From Psychroflexus sp. MES1-P1E (GTDB lineage Bacteria; Bacteroidota; Bacteroidia; Flavobacteriales; Flavobacteriaceae), in the NCBI RefSeq assembly GCF_002836055.1, contig NZ_PJBS01000348.1:62001-126000 (forward strand): a DNA stretch of 64,000 nt. Reading direction: 5' to 3'. Made by a program: the position numbers and the translations under genes. The notes beneath the pieces were generated by a model that had not been told where the DNA came from, ran no database searches, and saw nothing but the letters and a program-made list of their open reading frames with translations. Within the stretch, counting starts at the first letter, position 1. Every line of letters starts with the position of its first letter. This document shows, piece after piece, positions 36,422 through 45,828 of the stretch.

Positions 36422-37348
36422 ATGCTAACAAGGTTTTTTAGTCATTCAAAACCCATTGCTTTTACTATTATTAGCATCTTGTTTACTGTGGCTTTTTTTA
36501 TTGAAAATTTTCTATCGAAATCTGTAGAAGTGAGCACGAGCTTCATCCTTAATAAAATAGGTCTATTAGCCGTTTTTTTGTTCATCATTTTTCTGCTCAA
36601 CTTTATGGTAAAACGCAATAAGATCCATAAATCAAACACCTATGCAGTGTCGATCTTTGTCTTTTTAAGCATTGCCTTCCCTGAATTGTTGAGATCTTCC
36701 GAGTTTATTTTAAGCTATTTATTTTTACTCCTATCGATGAGAAAAATTTTAAGTTTAAGAACAAATAAAAATGTAAAACAAAAGATTTTTGACTCTGGAT
36801 TTTTATTGATGATTTCAATTCTCTTTGACCCTTTTCATCTCTTATTTTTAATTTTCATCTATTTCGGAGTCATCATGTATGCCTCACAAAATTATAGACA
36901 CTTCATCATACCTTTGTTCGGTATTCTTGTAGCTTTTGTAATGTATACCTCTTTTATTCTAATAGTAGAAAATAGCTTCTTAAACTACTCCATTTATCTA
37001 CCTCGTTTTAGTAGTATAGAAAACCCCTTCACCAATTTTAAATACAGTTTTTTATTAAGCTTGTCTCTGTTGTTGTTATTATGGATTGTTATTCAATTTC
37101 CGAAGATTTACAGTCGCTCAAAACTCCATGTAAGCGAAAGTATAAGCCTCATATTAGTTTTCTTGGTTGTCTCTCTTGCAGTACTTTTACTTAACGAGAC
37201 TTCAATTTCTGTGGATATTATTTATCTTATTTTTCCTTTATCTATTTTAATAGGGAATTACTTCCAACTAAACTCTACCAAAAAGTGGATCAAAGAAGTT
37301 TTTTATGCTCTTATACTTGGTGGTATAGTTTTTTCTGCCATAATTTAA
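36422..37348 (+). CDS. DUF6427-like polytopic membrane protein
   Basis: A 308-residue protein with about ten hydrophobic helices and few soluble segments. The N-terminus (MLTRFFSHSKPIAFTII) resembles DUF6427, a Bacteroidota family of unknown function. No catalytic motif is visible. Neighbours are a DUF6341-like gene (divergent), DUF4254 (76 bp downstream) and a GT9 glycosyltransferase. A link to envelope polysaccharide or LPS core making is plausible from the neighbourhood, but it is inference. Confidence 0.82.
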   Translation: MLTRFFSHSKPIAFTIISILFTVAFFIENFLSKSVEVSTSFILNKIGLLAVFLFIIFLLNFMVKRNKIHKSNTYAVSIFVFLSIAFPELLRSSEFILSYLFLLLSMRKILSLRTNKNVKQKIFDSGFLLMISILFDPFHLLFLIFIYFGVIMYASQNYRHFIIPLFGILVAFVMYTSFILIVENSFLNYSIYLPRFSSIENPFTNFKYSFLLSLSLLLLLWIVIQFPKIYSRSKLHVSESISLILVFLVVSLAVLLLNETSISVDIIYLIFPLSILIGNYFQLNSTKKWIKEVFYALILGGIVFSAII

Positions 37349-37424
37349 TTGAGTCTAAAACGTTTAAGTAAGCTTGTTTTAAAAACACTTGGTATATTAG
37401 CCTGAATTAATAAAAATTCATCTT

Positions 37425-38033
37425 ATGTTTTCAGAAAAAGCAAATAGAATATTCAATCAAGTTATTGAAAATTATCACATTAAAGATGAAGTCCATCAAG
37501 AATTCGCTAACCCATTCGACAGAAAAGACTCTCTTATAGAACACTTGCTATATAGAAAATGCTGGATAGACACGGTCCAATGGCATTATGAAGATTTAAT
37601 AAGAGACCCTAATATTTCTCCTGAAAAGGCTTTAATTCTTAAAAGAAAAATAGATGCTTCCAACCAAGATAGAACTGACACCGTAGAATATGTGGACAGT
37701 TATTTTTTGAATTTATTTGATGATCTAGAACCTAAACCCGATGCCAAAATCAATACTGAAAGTCCAGCCTGGGGAATTGACAGGCTTTCTATTTTGGCCT
37801 TAAAGATTTACCATATGAATGAGGAGGCTAACAGAACTGATGCTTCCGTAAAACATCAAATGGCATGTAAATCAAAACTTGATGTTTTATTGGAGCAGAG
37901 AAAAAATCTGTCGCTTTCTATAGATCAACTTTTGGAGGACATAAAAGTAGGCGATAAGTATATGAAGGTCTACAAGCAAATGAAGATGTACAATGACGAT
38001 GAAATGAATCCAGTCTTGAGAAGTAAGCGCTAA
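37425..38033 (+). CDS. DUF4254 family protein
   Basis: A 202-residue soluble, largely helical protein. Conserved bits are IEHLLYRKCWIDTVQWHYED, LKRKIDASNQDRTDTVE and WGIDRLSILALKIYHM. DUF4254 is a Bacteroidota family of unknown biochemistry that is nearly always next to a GT9 glycosyltransferase, as here with a 1-bp gap. This linkage suggests an LPS-core role, but the activity is not known. Confidence 0.88.
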   Translation: MFSEKANRIFNQVIENYHIKDEVHQEFANPFDRKDSLIEHLLYRKCWIDTVQWHYEDLIRDPNISPEKALILKRKIDASNQDRTDTVEYVDSYFLNLFDDLEPKPDAKINTESPAWGIDRLSILALKIYHMNEEANRTDASVKHQMACKSKLDVLLEQRKNLSLSIDQLLEDIKVGDKYMKVYKQMKMYNDDEMNPVLRSKR

Positions 38034-38034
38034 C

Positions 38035-39072
38035 ATGAAACACCCAAGACACATCCTAGTTATACGCTTATCTGCTATGGGAGATGCGGCTATGACTGTG
38101 CCAGTCTTAACACAGCTACTAGAAACGTATCCAAAATTAAAAATCACTGTTCTTACAAAACCATTTTTCGCCTCTATTTTTGAGCATTTAGATAGGGTGC
38201 AGGTGGTAAAAGCAGAAGTGAAAACCAAACATAAAGGGATTTCTGGACTTTGGGTATTAGCGAAAAGCCTTCATCATTTAGAATTTGATTCTATTGCAGA
38301 TTTGCACAATGTTTTAAGGTCTCGCATTTTATGTGGTTTTTTAAAAATTAAAGGGCATGACTACTACAGGATATACAAAGGTCGAGCAGAGAAAAAAGCT
38401 TTAACACGCGCAGATAATAAAATTTTTAGGCCACTGAAATCAACACACAGACGTTATGCAGAGGTATTCAAAAAGCTAAATTTGCCTCTGGATAAAACTT
38501 TTCAAATAAAGAAGCAAAGACTCGTTCTTTCTAAAGCTATGTCTTCCTCTAAGGAACTAGACACCTCTCAGAAATGGATTGGTATTGCGCCGTTTGCAGC
38601 ACATTCTCCAAAACAATACCCTTTAAAGCTCATGAAGCAGGTCATTACAAAATTGAATGAAAAAGGGGTGCAAGTTTTGTTATTCGGTGGTGGGTCAAAA
38701 GAAAGAAAACGCTTGGAATCTCTCGCTAAAGATTTTAAGAAATGTTGTTCTATCGCGGGGAAGTTTAGTTTTCCTGAAGAATTACAGCTCATTTCAAATT
38801 TAGAAGTTATGCTGTCTATGGATAGTGGAAATGGACATTTGGCAGCTATGTTTGGAGTAGATGTTATCACTTTGTGGGGCGCAACTCATCCTCATACAGG
38901 GTTTGCCCCCTATGGACAAACTGAAGATCAACAATTATTGCCCGATTTAAAAAAATATCCTTTGTTACCAACTTCCGTTTATGGGAATAAAAAAGTAACC
39001 GCTTATAAGAAGGTCATGCACGACATCACTCCTAATGAGGTCTTTCAAAAACTAAAACCTTATTTAGACTAG
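38035..39072 (+). CDS. Glycosyltransferase family 9 (heptosyltransferase-like)
   Basis: A 345-residue GT-B enzyme. The N-terminal ILVIRLSAMGDAAMTVPVL and C-terminal MDSGNGHLAAMFGVDVITLWG segments are GT9 hallmarks. The SGNGHLAA stretch lines the sugar-nucleotide site. It likely adds a heptose or similar sugar to the LPS core on the inner face of the inner membrane. It is co-transcribed with DUF4254. A strong hairpin follows, shared with sodA. Confidence 0.92.
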   Translation: MKHPRHILVIRLSAMGDAAMTVPVLTQLLETYPKLKITVLTKPFFASIFEHLDRVQVVKAEVKTKHKGISGLWVLAKSLHHLEFDSIADLHNVLRSRILCGFLKIKGHDYYRIYKGRAEKKALTRADNKIFRPLKSTHRRYAEVFKKLNLPLDKTFQIKKQRLVLSKAMSSSKELDTSQKWIGIAPFAAHSPKQYPLKLMKQVITKLNEKGVQVLLFGGGSKERKRLESLAKDFKKCCSIAGKFSFPEELQLISNLEVMLSMDSGNGHLAAMFGVDVITLWGATHPHTGFAPYGQTEDQQLLPDLKKYPLLPTSVYGNKKVTAYKKVMHDITPNEVFQKLKPYLD

Positions 39073-39083
39073 GCTATTAAAAC

Positions 39084-39117
39084 AAAAAAGCTGCTTACAG
39101 ATGTAAGCAGCTTTTTT
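39084..39117. terminator. Bidirectional terminator between the GT9 gene and sodA
   Basis: AAAAAAGCTGCTTAC and GTAAGCAGCTTTTTT form a perfect 15-bp stem with a 4-nt loop and T-runs on both strands, serving convergent genes. Confidence 0.92.
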
Positions 39118-39135
39118 AATAAATAGTTGTAAGAC

Positions 39136-39744
39136 TTATTTATTTTCTGAATAGCGTTTTGAAACTTCTTCCCAGTTGATGACATTAAAAAATGCATTAA
39201 TGTAGTCCGGTCTTCTATTTTGATAATTTAAATAGTAAGCGTGTTCCCAAACATCCAATCCTAAAATAGGGGTTCCCCCTTCGCCTACGTTAGGCATCAA
39301 CGGGTTGTCTTGATTTGCTGTAGAGCAAACCTCTACCTTACCACCGTTATGAACGGTTAACCAAGCCCATCCAGAACCAAATTGTCCTGCAGCAGCTGTA
39401 GAGAAAGCATCTTTAAAAGAATCGAAAGATCCAAAAGATTCATCGATAGCTTTTGCTAATTCTCCAGATGGTTTTCCACCACCTTTTGGAGACATTACTT
39501 TCCAAAATAAACTGTGATTATAAAAACCTCCTGCATTATTTCTCACCGCATTATTAGATAGGTCTAGATTAATAAGTATGTTTTCAATAGTTTTGCCACC
39601 CAAATCTGAACCTTCTAAAGCAGTATTTAATTTTTGGGTGTATCCAGCATGGTGCTTACCATGATGAATTTCCATCGTTTTTGCGTCAATATGTGGCTCA
39701 AGTGCGTCATGAGCGTAATCTAATTTTGGTAATTCAAAAGCCAT
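39136..39744 (-). CDS. sodA: Superoxide dismutase, Mn type
   Basis: A 202-residue Fe/Mn SOD. Metal ligands are His27 (EIHHGKHH), a second His in YNHSLFW, and the Asp and His of DVWEHAYY. The NNAGGFYNH motif and the Gln of STANQDNP are on the Mn side of the Fe/Mn divide, though cambialistic use is possible. No signal peptide, so cytoplasmic. It has its own -7 box. The start ATG gives [11 protein letters not shown], canonical. Confidence 0.97.
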   Translation of the reverse strand: MAFELPKLDYAHDALEPHIDAKTMEIHHGKHHAGYTQKLNTALEGSDLGGKTIENILINLDLSNNAVRNNAGGFYNHSLFWKVMSPKGGGKPSGELAKAIDESFGSFDSFKDAFSTAAAGQFGSGWAWLTVHNGGKVEVCSTANQDNPLMPNVGEGGTPILGLDVWEHAYYLNYQNRRPDYINAFFNVINWEEVSKRYSENK

Positions 39745-39774
39745 AATCTTATTTTTTTGTTAATATATTACAAT

Positions 39775-39782
39775 CAAAAGTA
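39775..39782 (-). promoter_or_regulatory. -7 promoter box of sodA
   Basis: Minus-strand TACTTTTG matches TAnnTTTG, 30 bp before the ATG. The -33 element is not clear. Confidence 0.45.
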
Positions 39783-39954
39783 AGTATTAAGACTTTGTTT
39801 TTACTTTTTTTGATGTTATTATTTACTTAAAACAGATTATACACCCTAAATTCAGAATCTCAGATCAAGCCTCAGGAAAATTAAACTCTCAATGAAATAT
39901 TAAAAAGGGTTTAAGATTTTTAAATCAAATTTAATACCTTCCCTTAAAATTTAA

Positions 39955-42900
39955 ATGATGTTGACAACGTCGAATTTTAGCATTTATAATGCTTCTGCAG
40001 GATCTGGTAAAACCTTCAAATTAGCAGAGCGCTACCTAAACTTGCTTCTTTCTTCTCCTAAAAATAGTAGCTTTCAAAATATTTTGGCCATCACTTTTAC
40101 CAATAAAGCCGTTGGAGAAATGAAATCTAGAATTTTGGAGTATCTCGTGAGTTTTTCTGAAGGTAAGACCTCCTTGAAAAAAGATCCTATGCTCCTATTA
40201 GTTCATAAAAGCACGGGCTTAACCAAAGAGCAAATTCAGAAGAAATCTAAAAGAGTCCTTGAGGCAATTCTAAATAATTATGCCGCTTTTGAAGTTTCTA
40301 CTATTGATGCTTTTACGCATAGAATTATAAGAACTTTCGCGAAAGACTTAGGCCTATCTATGAATTTTGATATAGAAATGGATACCAAGCAAGTTTTGGA
40401 ACTGGCTGTAGAACGAGTTGTTGAAAAGGCAGGGAAAGAGGAAGAGCTAACCGATGTTCTCATTGATTTTGCTGCAGAAAAAGTGGAAGATGATAAAAGC
40501 GGAAATATAACTTTAGATATTATCAATGCTTCAAGTCTTCTCCTAAGTGAAAAAGACGAAGCCTATATTGCTATTTTAAAAGATTACAGTCTGAAGGACT
40601 TTAAACAGCTTAAAACTAAGCTTAAAAAAGAAGTTTTGTCGATCGATGAACATCTGCTTTCTATCGGAAACGCCTTTCTAAACGGAATGCAGGATAATGG
40701 ACTAGAGGCAAAAGATTTCAAAGGTGGTTATATTCCAAAATTTTTTAAAAAGCTTACCGAAGATACCGCTACGCTTACTTTTTCTGCACAATGGCAAAAC
40801 ACACTAGAAGATGAAGAGACCTATGTCACCAAAAAGCTTAACGATGAAATAAAAAGTAGGGTATTTTCTATGAAAAGCATTATAGTAGAAAAATTTGAAG
40901 CGGTTAAATCTCTTTATTCCAATAAGAAACTATACGAGAAAGTACACCGAAACATCACTCAACTATCTTTACTAGGTGCCGTTAAGGGGGAAATGGAACT
41001 CCTCAAAAAGGAGCAAAATATCATGCTTATTTCAGATTTTAACAAAAAAATAAGTGAGGAAATAAAGAAGCAACCCGCCCCTTTTATTTTTGAACGCTTA
41101 GGAGAGAAATTTCAGCATTTTTTTATAGATGAGTTTCAAGATACCTCGAGGCTGCAGTGGAATAATTTGATTCCATTAACAGCAAATGCCCTTTCTGCTT
41201 TATTTGATGACGAAAAACCTGGCACCTTAACCCTTGTTGGGGATGCCAAGCAATCCATCTACGCTTGGCGAGGTGGAGATGCTCATCAATTTATAGATCT
41301 TTCTCAAGGTGATTCCCCATTCTCCACAAAACAAAGTGTGGAAACCTTAAGCAGTAACTTTAGGAGTAGTAAGGCTATTGTTTCTTTCAATAATGATTTT
41401 TTTGAATTTGTTGGCCATCAGCTTAATGATGAAAAGCTAAAGATTTTGTTTAGCGAAAAACACTTAAAACAAAAGAGGCATAAAACGGAAGAAGGATATG
41501 TTAATCTTAGATTTTTAGAAGCCTCAAGCAATGAAGAAAGAGCCGAAGTATATCCAGAAGAAATTCTAAAAATAATACTTCAAAAGAAAGAACAAGGTTT
41601 TCCACTAGGTGACATTTGTATTTTAATTCGACAAAAATCTGAAGGTATTGCGATTGCAGAATATTTAAATCAGCAGAATATTCCAATAATTTCTTCTGAA
41701 ACTTTACTGATTAAATCAGACGATCAAGTTCAGTTTGTTTTAGCTCTTCTACATGTTTTAAATGATGATAAAGACGAGCTGTCTAAAGCAGAGGTTCTAG
41801 AGAAAATCTTGACAAGGTTATCATTTTCAGAAGAGGAGCATTTTACTATTTTAAGAACCACACTCCATAAAGGAGAAGATGTCTTCTGGGAAAATTTAAA
41901 ACGGTTCGGCTTCACCTTTAACTCCAAACACTTCCATACCCTACCCTTTTATGATGCTGTAGAATATCTTATCCACAGGTTTCAAATTCAAAAATTTGCA
42001 AGTGCATATCTCCAATTTTTTCTTGATGAAGTTTTTGAATTCACGCAAAAGCAGAATGGAAATCTAAATGCTTTTCTAGACTATTGGTCAAACCAAGGTA
42101 ACAGTAAAAGCATCGTGAGCACAGAAAGTGAAAATGCTGTACAAATCATGACCATTCATAAAAGTAAGGGACTTCAATTTCCAGTTGTAATTTTCCCTTA
42201 TGCTAAACAACAGATAGATTATACGGGGACAAGTCATCTTTGGGTAAAACTACCAGAAAAATTCCAAATCCCATTTGCTCTTATCACTAAGCCTGGAAGA
42301 GATATAGATAACCCTGATTATACAGACAGCTATCTCAACTTAGTAAACGGATTAGAAATGGAAAACATAAATATTCTTTATGTGGCTTTGACCCGAGCTG
42401 CGTCAGAGTTGTTTATCCTTTCGGAAGATGATAGAGATAAGAGTGGAAAGATAAAACCTAATACTTACTCAGGATTACTTATGAGTTACCTAGAATCTAA
42501 AGGTGAAACCATTAAGGTCTTAATTGAATATGAATGGGGTAAAAGTACTCTGCCTAAAAAAGGGCAAGTTTCTGAAGTAGAGAACATCAGCTTTAAATTT
42601 CATTCTCCTTCCCCAAGCCTAAGTCTAAATCTTGTAACAACTGCTGGAAAACTATGGAATGAAGATCTTACAGATGCCCTTCAAAAAGGAAATTTAATCC
42701 ATTCCCTTTTATCCAAAATACATGTTCCAAGCGATATTAATGCATCATTAGAATGGCATTATGCCAATGGATTTTTTGAAGAGGAGAAACTAGGTATTTA
42801 TAGAAAATTACTTAATAATATAGTCACACATAATGAACTCAAGGATTACTTCTCCAACGGCTATGAAATATGGAATGAGAAAGATGTTTTTTTTAAAAAT

Positions 42901-43095
42901 CAACTTTTAAGACCCGATAGGGTGAACATTAAAGGAGGAAATGCTGTTCTGATCGATTATAAAACTGGAAAAACATCAAATCAACATATTAATCAGATCA
43001 ATAAGTATGCTGAATCTTTGATAGCTTTAAAATATAATGTTAAGAATAAACTGCTCGTTTATCTAAATGAATCCATTGAAGTAAAGTTTGTTTAA
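39955..43095 (+). CDS. UvrD/RecB-type helicase-nuclease, AddA-like
   Basis: A 1046-residue SF1A helicase with a C-terminal nuclease. Motifs in order: Walker A (NASAGSGKTFKL, about 12-23), TFTNKAVGEMK, DEFQDT (about 394), GDAKQSIYAWRGG, TIHKSKGLQFPV and YVALTRAASELF. The C-terminal RPDRV...VLIDYKTGK is a RecB-family PD-(D/E)xK nuclease site (about 985-1010). Its likely partner is the AddB-like protein encoded 2.7 kb downstream. Together they would resect double-strand breaks for RecA and degrade foreign linear DNA. Only kbl and an OmpA gene separate the two halves. Confidence 0.93.
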   Translation: MMLTTSNFSIYNASAGSGKTFKLAERYLNLLLSSPKNSSFQNILAITFTNKAVGEMKSRILEYLVSFSEGKTSLKKDPMLLLVHKSTGLTKEQIQKKSKRVLEAILNNYAAFEVSTIDAFTHRIIRTFAKDLGLSMNFDIEMDTKQVLELAVERVVEKAGKEEELTDVLIDFAAEKVEDDKSGNITLDIINASSLLLSEKDEAYIAILKDYSLKDFKQLKTKLKKEVLSIDEHLLSIGNAFLNGMQDNGLEAKDFKGGYIPKFFKKLTEDTATLTFSAQWQNTLEDEETYVTKKLNDEIKSRVFSMKSIIVEKFEAVKSLYSNKKLYEKVHRNITQLSLLGAVKGEMELLKKEQNIMLISDFNKKISEEIKKQPAPFIFERLGEKFQHFFIDEFQDTSRLQWNNLIPLTANALSALFDDEKPGTLTLVGDAKQSIYAWRGGDAHQFIDLSQGDSPFSTKQSVETLSSNFRSSKAIVSFNNDFFEFVGHQLNDEKLKILFSEKHLKQKRHKTEEGYVNLRFLEASSNEERAEVYPEEILKIILQKKEQGFPLGDICILIRQKSEGIAIAEYLNQQNIPIISSETLLIKSDDQVQFVLALLHVLNDDKDELSKAEVLEKILTRLSFSEEEHFTILRTTLHKGEDVFWENLKRFGFTFNSKHFHTLPFYDAVEYLIHRFQIQKFASAYLQFFLDEVFEFTQKQNGNLNAFLDYWSNQGNSKSIVSTESENAVQIMTIHKSKGLQFPVVIFPYAKQQIDYTGTSHLWVKLPEKFQIPFALITKPGRDIDNPDYTDSYLNLVNGLEMENINILYVALTRAASELFILSEDDRDKSGKIKPNTYSGLLMSYLESKGETIKVLIEYEWGKSTLPKKGQVSEVENISFKFHSPSPSLSLNLVTTAGKLWNEDLTDALQKGNLIHSLLSKIHVPSDINASLEWHYANGFFEEEKLGIYRKLLNNIVTHNELKDYFSNGYEIWNEKDVFFKNQLLRPDRVNIKGGNAVLIDYKTGKTSNQHINQINKYAESLIALKYNVKNKLLVYLNESIEVKFV

Positions 43096-43117
43096 ATTTG
43101 CAATAAAATGAAAATAT

Positions 43118-44320
43118 ATGTATTCAAATAAACTAAAACATCAACTTACAGATGAAATACAAAATATAAAAGATGATGGGCTTTATAAAAAAGAACGTAT
43201 TATCACTTCTCCACAAGGAGCGGAAATCACTTTAGATTCTGGTAAAAGCGTTTTAAATTTTTGTTCAAATAACTACTTAGGCTTATCTTCTCATCCAGAC
43301 GTGATTAAAGCTGCAAAAGACACATTAGACACCCATGGTTTTGGGATGTCTAGTGTAAGGTTTATTTGTGGAACTCAAGACATACACAAAACTCTGGAAC
43401 ATGAAATCGCTGGATTTTATGGAACTGAAGACACCATCCTCTACGCGGCCTGTTTCGATGCAAACGGAGGTGTTTTTGAGCCCTTACTGACCAAAGAAGA
43501 TGCAATCATTTCAGATTCGCTCAATCATGCTTCAGTTATTGATGGAGTGAGGTTATGTAAGGCTGCTAGATATCGATATCAAAATGGGGACATGGAAGAT
43601 CTAGAGCTACAATTACAAAAAGCCAAAAATGAGGGGGCTAGACATATATTAATCGCAACCGACGGTGTCTTTTCTATGGATGGCTTAGTTGCTCCTTTAG
43701 ATAAAATTTGTGATTTAGCAGATAAATATGAATCATTGGTTATGATCGACGAATGCCATGCTACTGGTTTTATAGGCGATAAGGGAATTGGAACCTTAGA
43801 AGAAAAAGGGGTTTTGGGTCGTGTCGATATTATAACAGGAACCTTAGGTAAGGCTTTAGGGGGTGCTATGGGTGGTTATACAACTGGTAAAAAAGAAGTT
43901 ATTGATCTTTTAAGACAGAGATCCCGTCCTTATTTATTTTCAAATTCTTTGGCGCCATCAATAGTAGGAGCTTCTATAAAAGTTTTTGATATTCTCAAAA
44001 ATGACAACACTTTAAGAAAAAAACTCACAGAAAACACATCTTATTTCAAAACCCATATGAAAAATGCAGGATTTGACATTATTGATGGAGAATCTGCTAT
44101 CGTTCCTGTTATGCTTTATGATGCTAAATTAGCCCAAGAAATGGCTGCTATGCTTCTGGAAGAAGGTATCTATGTCATTGGATTTTTCTATCCAGTTGTC
44201 CCTAAAGGAAAAGCTAGAATACGTGTCCAGTTATCTGCTGCACATGATCAAAAACAACTTGATAAAGCTATTGATGCCTTTATAAGAGTAGGTAAGCATT
44301 TAAAAGTTATTGAAAGTTAA
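43118..44320 (+). CDS. kbl: Glycine C-acetyltransferase (2-amino-3-ketobutyrate CoA ligase)
   Basis: A 400-residue PLP alpha-oxoamine synthase. Features are [30 protein letters not shown] and the PLP-binding Lys245 in [10 protein letters not shown]. It cleaves 2-amino-3-ketobutyrate with CoA to glycine and acetyl-CoA, the second step of threonine breakdown. No threonine dehydrogenase (tdh) is near. It lies 22 bp after the AddA-like gene, so may ride on that transcript. An ompA promoter follows. Confidence 0.96.
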   Translation: MYSNKLKHQLTDEIQNIKDDGLYKKERIITSPQGAEITLDSGKSVLNFCSNNYLGLSSHPDVIKAAKDTLDTHGFGMSSVRFICGTQDIHKTLEHEIAGFYGTEDTILYAACFDANGGVFEPLLTKEDAIISDSLNHASVIDGVRLCKAARYRYQNGDMEDLELQLQKAKNEGARHILIATDGVFSMDGLVAPLDKICDLADKYESLVMIDECHATGFIGDKGIGTLEEKGVLGRVDIITGTLGKALGGAMGGYTTGKKEVIDLLRQRSRPYLFSNSLAPSIVGASIKVFDILKNDNTLRKKLTENTSYFKTHMKNAGFDIIDGESAIVPVMLYDAKLAQEMAAMLLEEGIYVIGFFYPVVPKGKARIRVQLSAAHDQKQLDKAIDAFIRVGKHLKVIES

Positions 44321-44341
44321 TGCTTTTAGAAATTTTAATTT

Positions 44342-44349
44342 TACATTTG
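44342..44349 (+). promoter_or_regulatory. -7 promoter box of the OmpA-family gene
   Basis: TACATTTG matches TAnnTTTG, 44 bp before the ATG. A well-separated leader and a following A-rich stretch fit a highly expressed outer-membrane gene. Confidence 0.5.
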
Positions 44350-44393
44350 TTAATTATTGTTATATTTTAAAATAAACTAAAACTAAAAAAAAC

Positions 44394-45767
44394 ATGAAAA
44401 AATTGAACAAACTTTTTTTGGTACTTGCACTTTCTTTAGGCGTGTTTAGTACACAAGCACAAGATGAAAATAACCCCTGGGCTGTTGTTATCGGAACTAA
44501 TGCAGTGGATTTTTATGCTGCTGATAATGGCTTTATACCAGACGAAATGTCAAGTGGAAGCCTGTTTAGTGAATATTTTAATGCTAGCGATAATTGGAAT
44601 TTCTTACCATCGGTATCTTACCTCGAGATTCAAAGATATGTTGGTGATGGATTCTCTGCTAAACTAAGTGGATCCCTTAATCAAATTGATCAGTTAGGAA
44701 CTATCTCTACCGATGACTTAAGTTTTTATAATTTAGGTGCTGGTGTTCAATATAATTTTAAAAACCTTCTAAACACATCTGTTATTGATCCTTTTTTAGG
44801 AGTTGGTGCTGGATATTATTGGATGGAGGATAATGGAGCCTCCACGTTTGATACTGATTTAGGTATCAATTTTTGGTTTACAGATAATGTCGCATTCACT
44901 GTAAAATCATCTTTCAAAACAGCTTTTGAAGATGATAATTTCGATTATTTCCAGCATTCTGCTGGTTTAACTATTGCATTTGGTGGAACGGATTCTGACG
45001 GAGACGGTGTTTACGATAAAAACGACATGTGCCCAGATGTACCAGGTTTAGCTGAATTTAACGGCTGTCCAGATTCTGATGGTGATGGTATTACTGATAA
45101 GGACGATAAATGTCCTGATACTGCTGGATTAGAAGAATTTGACGGTTGTGCAGATTCTGATAGTGACGGTATTGCAGATCCAAATGATGATTGTCCAAAC
45201 GAAGCGGGTACTGAAGCTTTAAATGGATGTCCAGATGCAGATAACGATGGAATAGCCAATAAAAATGATGACTGTCCAAATGAAGCTGGACCAAAAGCAA
45301 ACAACGGATGTCCTTATCCTGATACAGACGGAGACGGTGTATTAGACAAAGATGATATGTGTCCAGATGTGGCTGGTACTGAAGCAAATAATGGTTGTCC
45401 AGAAGTTACTGAAGAAATTCAAAAAGAATTGAATGAGTATGCTAAAACCATCAATTTCGAAACTGGTAAAACAACAATTTCTAAAGATTCTGAAAAAGCT
45501 TTAGCTGCTATCATATCAATTCTTGACGAATTTCCTAATGCTAAATTTACAGTGGAAGGACATACTGATAGTGTAGGTAGTGCTAAAAACAACGAAAGTC
45601 TTTCTGAAGCTAGAGCTCTTTCTGTGAAATCTTACCTTGTTAAAAATGGTGTAGATGAATTTAGATTATCATCTGCAGGTTTTGGAGAACAAAAACCTGT
45701 TGAGAGTAATGATACTAAAGCGGGTAGAGCAGAAAACAGAAGAGTTGAAATTAACTTGAAGAAGTAA
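44394..45767 (+). CDS. OmpA-family protein with TSP3 repeats
   Basis: A 457-residue outer-membrane protein: signal peptide to about residue 22 (GVFSTQAQ), an N-terminal 8-strand-like barrel (about 25-198), five thrombospondin type 3-like Ca2+-binding repeats (200-336, DxDxDGxxDxxDxCP...NGCP) and a C-terminal OmpA peptidoglycan-binding domain (about 350-455, [27 protein letters not shown]). It tethers the outer membrane to the wall, and the repeats act as a Ca2+-stiffened linker. It is a common major protein in flavobacteria. It lies inside the AddA/AddB block but has its own promoter and terminator. Confidence 0.95.
   Translation: MKKLNKLFLVLALSLGVFSTQAQDENNPWAVVIGTNAVDFYAADNGFIPDEMSSGSLFSEYFNASDNWNFLPSVSYLEIQRYVGDGFSAKLSGSLNQIDQLGTISTDDLSFYNLGAGVQYNFKNLLNTSVIDPFLGVGAGYYWMEDNGASTFDTDLGINFWFTDNVAFTVKSSFKTAFEDDNFDYFQHSAGLTIAFGGTDSDGDGVYDKNDMCPDVPGLAEFNGCPDSDGDGITDKDDKCPDTAGLEEFDGCADSDSDGIADPNDDCPNEAGTEALNGCPDADNDGIANKNDDCPNEAGPKANNGCPYPDTDGDGVLDKDDMCPDVAGTEANNGCPEVTEEIQKELNEYAKTINFETGKTTISKDSEKALAAIISILDEFPNAKFTVEGHTDSVGSAKNNESLSEARALSVKSYLVKNGVDEFRLSSAGFGEQKPVESNDTKAGRAENRRVEINLKK
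44991..45401 (+). repeat. In-frame TSP3 tandem repeats
   Basis: Five copies of about 23-28 codons encode DxDxDGxxDxxDxCPxxxG...NGCP. They are diverged at DNA level and wholly coding; they also generate long spurious open frames on the opposite strand. Confidence 0.9.
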
Positions 45768-45790
45768 TTTATTTCAAAATATAATTTTTA

Positions 45791-45820
45791 AAACACCCCA
45801 ATATGGGGTGTTTTTTTATT
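45791..45820 (+). terminator. Intrinsic terminator of the OmpA gene
   Basis: AAACACCCC/GGGGTGTTT is a perfect 9-bp stem with a 5-nt loop and a T7 run. It ends 9 bp before the AddB-like ATG, so that gene needs its own or read-through transcription. Confidence 0.9.
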
Positions 45821-45828
45821 TTTAACCT

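Noticed and set aside
45011-45387. Two long minus-strand open frames and a DNA-level tandem repeat resembling a CRISPR or array
   Set aside because: The repeats are the in-frame TSP3 repeats of the OmpA protein, with diverged units and no spacer structure; the opposite frames are by-products.
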